From Aulostomus chinensis (Eukaryota > Chordata > Actinopteri > Syngnathiformes > Aulostomidae): 64,000 nucleotides of DNA. The notes below the pieces were generated by a model. That model did no database searches, was not told where the DNA came from, and saw only the letters and a program-made list of their open reading frames with translations. The DNA is taken from contig JBBMOA010000020.1 of assembly GCA_037954235.1 (NCBI GenBank), positions 23,225,177 through 23,289,176 on the forward strand, read 5' to 3'. Below, in pieces: positions 59,633-64,000 of the stretch (position 1 is the stretch's first letter; the number at the start of each line of letters is the position of its first letter). The translations under genes and the position numbers were made by a program.

Positions 59633-60657
59633 ACAGAGTGTTAGACGTCTCCCCCGCGGCTCCACTCAGGTTCTCCTCTTGCTGAAGACGTCGGGGTCAA
59701 GAGATGAGGTGTGTTCCTCCGCCATCACACCCCTCAGACTGGACCACAGTGGAGAGGGACTCACCTGTTTGACTTCATCCTGCTTCCTCTGAGCGTGGAG
59801 TCGCTGTTGATGTTCTAACACATATTTCTGTCCAACTTGTTCCTCACTTATGTTCTCTGTGTTTGTTTCTTTATTGTTATTTTAACCTGCTTGAAGAAAT
59901 TCCTCCATATTAGAATCAAATAAGTGTCCAACATAAAGTGTCACCCTGTTACCAAATTCATGTCTAGGAATAAAAGGTTCCTGGGATCTTCCATATTTGA
60001 AGAGCAGTCACATGAACGTCTGTACAGACTCTGTGACCATCAGCTCTACCGCAGAAATAGTGGTCAGATGTGGCCCGGGGGGGCGTGGGGGAGTCCAGAT
60101 CTGGCGGCGGCTCAGAATCAATGTTTTGCTATGGAGGTTTTCATTGAAGAAAACGTCCATCTGTTCAGCTCCTGTGGAACATGATGGCTGTACTCCACAC
60201 GCTAAATAATAAAACTTGACCGGTAGAAGATGCAGTGCTGTTCAGGATTAATCTGGCGCGCTGCTGCAGCCTAGCGGGAAAGAAGAGGTACAAGTAAACA
60301 GTTTTTTAACTGGAGGAGGTCCACTTAGTTTATTTCTCACTCACTCAATCAAGGCAACTTCACTCATCAACCACTTTTTCTATCACTGGATGACTAACTG
60401 ACCCTTTCTAGCTTATTTTAAGGACTTGTAATTGAATTTCATTGTACAGCTGTACGACGACAATAAAGGCATTTAAATCAAAAAGTTAATATTGACAGAT
60501 TTATTAACTTTGCTTCATGATGTCATTGTTATAATTTAAAGGTGCGAAAGATAGCAATTTGAAGAAAAGGTTCAGGCTTCCTGAGCCAATAGCTTGAAAA
60601 TGTTGATATCAGGCCTCTTTTCTACCCGACAGGAAGGCTAACGTTTGCTAACTAACA

Positions 60658-60799
60658 ATGTCGGTTGCTCGAGTTACCAAGTTCAGCTTCCTCCTCGTTG
60701 GTGTGGTTACTGTCAGCGTGGGACAGAATCACAGAATGGACCTGGCAGAGCCAAAATCTGTCTGTGCTTTTACAGGTAGTCCAACTCTGACCACATGTG
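60658..60799 (+). CDS. leader-like exon A, between copies 3 and 4
   Basis: Same reading as 53464 and 57056, with the same donor. Confidence 0.4.
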
Positions 60800-61276
60800 G
60801 TGAGTTGGGTCTTCTGGCAACCAGTAGAATAGATTAGCGCAACAAGAGTGAGTGAGACATCGACTGACCCAAGGGTGTCAATGGGGGATGAGCCAGATAC
60901 TCTGATGAAATGAATATCCGGTACAAATACTGCAGTTGTGATTAAAGGTGGTCAAAAAAATATAAATCCTATCGTAGAATTAGTGGGCAAATCCACGTCC
61001 AAGACCTCCAGAGCCTTATTTCATCACAGCAAAGCGGCCCCCTCAATGTAAAAAGGGGGTGTAGGAGGTAAAGGCTCTTGGAGGTGGGGAATGCGTCCTC
61101 TGCTACACATACAACCCTCTATGCCAAGCTAAGGCTTTCATTCCTTTGTCCTTCATAAAAATGGTGATGGACCATGGAGCAGGACGAGGGTCAGTACTGG
61201 CTCAGCGTTTCTGCGCTGGTCTGAGCTGAAAGGCCGAAGGAGGCTGTGAAGCCATGCTAACGTTTGCTAACTAAAA

Positions 61277-61342
61277 ATGCTGTTTGCTGGAGTTACCAAG
61301 TTGGGCCTCTTACTGGTTTGTGTTGTTACTGTCAGCGTGTGA
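61277..61342 (+). pseudogene. leader-like segment B, unit 4
   Basis: Identical in reading to units 1 and 3; stop conserved. Confidence 0.5.
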
Positions 61343-61511
61343 CAAAATTACAGAAATGTTCACCGTCCACACTCAGGCAGGCTGAGGTCTCCTCACTCCT
61401 CAGTCCTGGCCCTCAGCTCTGGGGCCCCCCAGGGTGTGTGCTGAGCGTTTCCAGGGCAACGACAGAAAACATCACTGACAATCAAGATGAAGGCCTGGCC
61501 AGTGGGTCAAG

Positions 61512-61691
61512 ATGACTGGTCAGAATGCAGTCAAGGAGGTCGACAAAGAAAGAACTCAACGACTGAATCGACTTAAAGGTTTTCTAGTGATTGTGAGAAA
61601 GAAGGTTGGAGAAGAGAATCTAACAAAGTTTGGAAACGGTTATTTTCTCTCGAAACAAAAGAAGACATCAGACCCTCATAAGAAGACTTGA
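61512..61691 (+). CDS. 59-codon in-frame upstream ORF, unit 4
   Basis: Same as unit 3, with both TGA codons before the main ATG. Confidence 0.35.
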   Translation: MTGQNAVKEVDKERTQRLNRLKGFLVIVRKKVGEENLTKFGNGYFLSKQKKTSDPHKKT

Positions 61692-61700
61692 GTGTGAAGC

Positions 61701-62849
61701 ATGTTTCACCCAGAAGAGGCGGTTCCCCACTTGGGCACATGCAGACCTGAAGAGGAGCGCCCCCGCTGCAGCAAAGCCTTCACTAAACAGCTTGTTGCTG
61801 AGTACTGCACTTTATTCCCGAGAGAGGAGGCCTCCTTCTATTGGACATATTTCTATGGAGAGGAGACCCCCCGCTGCGGCACGTATTTCTGGGACGAGAT
61901 TGCTGCCCCCGACTGCCCAATCATCTTTGACGAGGTGTCCCCGTCCCCCTGCAGCATATGCTCACCTGAGGAGGTGACCCCCCGCAGCAGCACGTCCTCC
62001 TTGGAAGAGGAGTCCCCCGGCTGCAGTTCATCTTCCTCTGAAGACCTGACCCCCCCCAGCAGCAGATTCTTCTCTGAAGAGCTCATCGCCCAGTACTGCA
62101 AATATTACGCTGAAATGGAGACCCCCAGCTGCAGCAGGACACAAACGCCTGAGGGGGATGCCCCCCAGTACTGCTCACACATCTTTGACAAGGTGTCCCC
62201 GCCCCCCTGCAGCTCTTCCACACCTGAAGAGGTGCCCCCCAGCTCCTGCGAAGTCACCCCAGAAGATGCGGCCCAGGATGTAGGATCTCCGTCACCAATG
62301 AAGGTGTCCCCCTGCTACGAGTCCCAGACACCACCAGAGGTTGTGAGCAGCAGCTCCACATCCCAGACATCTCCAGAAAAGGAGAGGGAAATAATGACAA
62401 ATTATTTGATTCAGTCTCTCATGTCAAAGTTGTTCAAGCGACTCTCACGCAAATCCAGACGCTCCTTGCTGGTGGAAGATTTTGACCAGATAGTCGTTCG
62501 TCTAACGCGCACGGTACCAGTGAGAGTCAGCAAACTCCTCAAAGTGAGCCGGCTTCTTAGCAACACGGAACGCATTCTGGAGACGGTCCTCAAAGACCTG
62601 CTGGAAGAATTCGGATCCCCAGGAATTCTGCTCAAAGCTGCATTGGCATCCGACGCGTCAGTGTTTGATGAGGCTGTCTGGCGAAATTTAAGCATCCACC
62701 TCAGCACGCCCGCGGAGGTTCTGCACCAAAAATCCTCCTTCTTCAAAACGCTTTCATCAGTGGCCAAATCCATAACCAAGCCCTTCAGCAGCATGTTTTG
62801 TCGCAAAGTGACCCCCGTGACCCCAGCCAGGATGTGGAGGTCATGTTAA
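61701..62849 (+). CDS. dodecapeptide-repeat protein, copy 4
   Basis: Intact 382 codons, same residues as copy 3 at the three variable sites. Its polyadenylation signal (63092) and CTCF-like motif are present because the unit is truncated only further downstream. Confidence 0.55.
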   Translation: MFHPEEAVPHLGTCRPEEERPRCSKAFTKQLVAEYCTLFPREEASFYWTYFYGEETPRCGTYFWDEIAAPDCPIIFDEVSPSPCSICSPEEVTPRSSTSSLEEESPGCSSSSSEDLTPPSSRFFSEELIAQYCKYYAEMETPSCSRTQTPEGDAPQYCSHIFDKVSPPPCSSSTPEEVPPSSCEVTPEDAAQDVGSPSPMKVSPCYESQTPPEVVSSSSTSQTSPEKEREIMTNYLIQSLMSKLFKRLSRKSRRSLLVEDFDQIVVRLTRTVPVRVSKLLKVSRLLSNTERILETVLKDLLEEFGSPGILLKAALASDASVFDEAVWRNLSIHLSTPAEVLHQKSSFFKTLSSVAKSITKPFSSMFCRKVTPVTPARMWRSC

Positions 62850-63091
62850 GAGGAGGACTCAGGAGTCAGCAGACCTCTCCCGCTCAGAAGGACCGTGATG
62901 GCAGCTCTGCGCCTCCTCAGAGTGCCACACGCCAGATCTGATGTCGACCTGATGAAGGTTATGGAGCTCATCAGGTCACACGTTCACACGTCTCGCCATG
63001 TCCAAAATGAGCAACTGGAGAAAAGGAAAATAAGCACCTCCTTCAGCTGACTGACTGGCCTTCGCTGATCGTCACAAGGAATTCTGTTGAC

Positions 63092-63097
63092 AATAAA
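63092..63097 (+). terminator. polyadenylation signal after copy 4
   Basis: AATAAA at the position equivalent to 52306, kept within the truncated unit. Confidence 0.55.
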
Positions 63098-63221
63098 GAA
63101 CTTGACTTCCTTTCCACTGGAAAAAAGAAATTACTGCTCGTGTTGTTTTTTTAATTTCCCTCTTTGAGTTCGGTTCTGATCAAACTCCTCTTCTGTATGT
63201 TGTCAAATGAGACCTCTCCGT

Positions 63222-63234
63222 CCGCTAGAGGGCG
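63222..63234 (+). promoter_or_regulatory. CTCF-like motif, unit 4
   Basis: CCGCTAGAGGGCG, unchanged. Confidence 0.35.
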
Positions 63235-63707
63235 ACAGAGTGTTAGACGTCTCCCCCGCGGCTCCACTCAGGTTCTCCTCTTGCTGAAGACGTCGGGGTC
63301 AAGAGATGAGGTGTGTTCCTCCGCCATCACACCCCTCAGACTGGACCACAGTGGAGAGGGACTCACCTGTTTGACTTCATCCTGCTTCCTCTGAGCGTGG
63401 AGTCGCTGTTGATGTTCTAACACATATTTCTGTCCAACTTGTTCCTCACTTATGTTCTCTGTGTTTGTTTCTTTATTGTTATTTTAACCTGCTTGAAGAA
63501 ATTCCTCCATATTAGAATCAAATAAGTGTCCAACATAAAGTGTCACCCTGTTACCAAATTCATGTCTAGGAATAAAAGGTTCCTGGGATCTTCCATATTT
63601 GAAGAGCAGTCACATGAACGTCTGTACAGACTCTGTGACCATCAGCTCTACCGCAGAAATAGTGGTCAGATGTGGCCCGGGGGGGCGTGGGGGAGTCCAG
63701 ATCTGGC

Positions 63708-64000
63708 AGTTTGTCTCCATAGTGTATCAGGTTCAACACAGCCCGGCGCTCTGCCACCTAGAAGGAGGCTGATCTCTTCCTCGCCGTACTGTTTCCTCCT
63801 CATCACCACAGCGAGGCCAAACTTTGGAGGGTCTGGCGTCTCACTCTCTCTCTCTCACAATCACACACACATACTCCTGCTGCCCGTGTGTGTTGTTGCA
63901 TGCCGTTTGATCAAAACACACATTTACTGGTCAAACACACGCATGCAGATCAACAAAAATGGCAGCTGAGTCGCAGGGAAAAGCCTGGCTTCAGCCGAAG
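63708..64000. other. unique sequence right of the array
   Basis: A CT/CA-rich tract lies near 63840-63870. On the minus strand a frame from about 63861 down to the array edge reads PDPPKFGLAVVMRRKQYGEE, then ISLLLGG, which looks protein-like but is unrecognised and lacks clear splice sites. Otherwise nothing was identified. Confidence 0.4.

Larger units (their letters stand above)
57128..60729 (+). repeat. tandem unit 3 (3602 bp)
   Basis: Ten bases longer than units 1 and 2 because of an extra GGGGCGTGGG-type insertion near 60077-60086. A private base, GTCAAACG for GTCACACG, lies at about 59374. Confidence 0.97.
60730..63707 (+). repeat. tandem unit 4 (truncated at right)
   Basis: It matches unit 3, including the 10-bp insertion near 63679-63688, up to GATCTGGC at 63707. 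Unrelated sequence then begins, so about 620 bp of the unit are missing. This is the right boundary of the array. A private base (GAGTGAGACATC for GAGTGTGACATC) lies near 60856. Confidence 0.95.

Overview
The window looks like nuclear DNA of a teleost fish, probably percomorph-like. It has spliced genes with GT-AG introns, many CA and GT microsatellites, intronic minisatellites and tRNA-like interspersed elements, and its proteins are recognisably vertebrate. Exons below were assigned by reading splice sites and checking reading-frame phase by hand. No similarity search was run, so family names rest on recognised sequence patterns.

Region 1 (1-12.4 kb, minus strand): the 5' part of igf2r, the cation-independent mannose-6-phosphate/IGF2 receptor. 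Eight coding exons run right to left from the signal peptide at 12292 to 1141, and the gene continues off the left edge. Its introns hold an 18-bp-unit minisatellite, a 53-bp-unit minisatellite whose unit contains an inverted repeat, and CA/GT microsatellites. A CLEAR-type E-box and an ETS-type site lie just upstream of the start.

Region 2 (13.4-16.2 kb, plus): a secreted astacin-family zinc metalloprotease in 13 coding exons. Its N-terminal part is built from symmetric 45-51-bp mini-exons. A tandemly duplicated two-exon cassette includes one dead exon copy.

Region 3 (17.5-20.5 kb, plus): ttll2, a tubulin tyrosine ligase-like polyglutamylase, in three coding exons. About 11.7 kb follow without a convincing gene.

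Region 4 (32.2-46.7 kb, plus): two paralogous class A GPCRs of the GPR31/HCAR/OXER1 group, best called gpr31-like because ttll2 is next door (as I recall, GPR31 and TTLL2 are neighbours and IGF2R is syntenic on human chromosome 6). The paralogs share a TATA-to-ATG spacing of about 315-320 bp but differ in intron number and in the position of the shared-region intron.

Region 5 (49.3-63.7 kb, plus): the most unusual part. A 3.6-kb unit is repeated in tandem: three full units and one truncated unit, preceded by an older scrambled relic. Each of the four units carries an intact 382-codon ORF for an unrecognised protein. It consists of about seventeen 12-13-residue Glu/Pro/Cys/Ser repeats followed by a basic, probably helical C-terminal domain. 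Units also contain a 59-codon ORF in the same frame, separated from the main ORF by two in-frame TGA codons, plus paired leader-like segments, one intact and one with a stop, a CTCF-like motif and polyadenylation signals.
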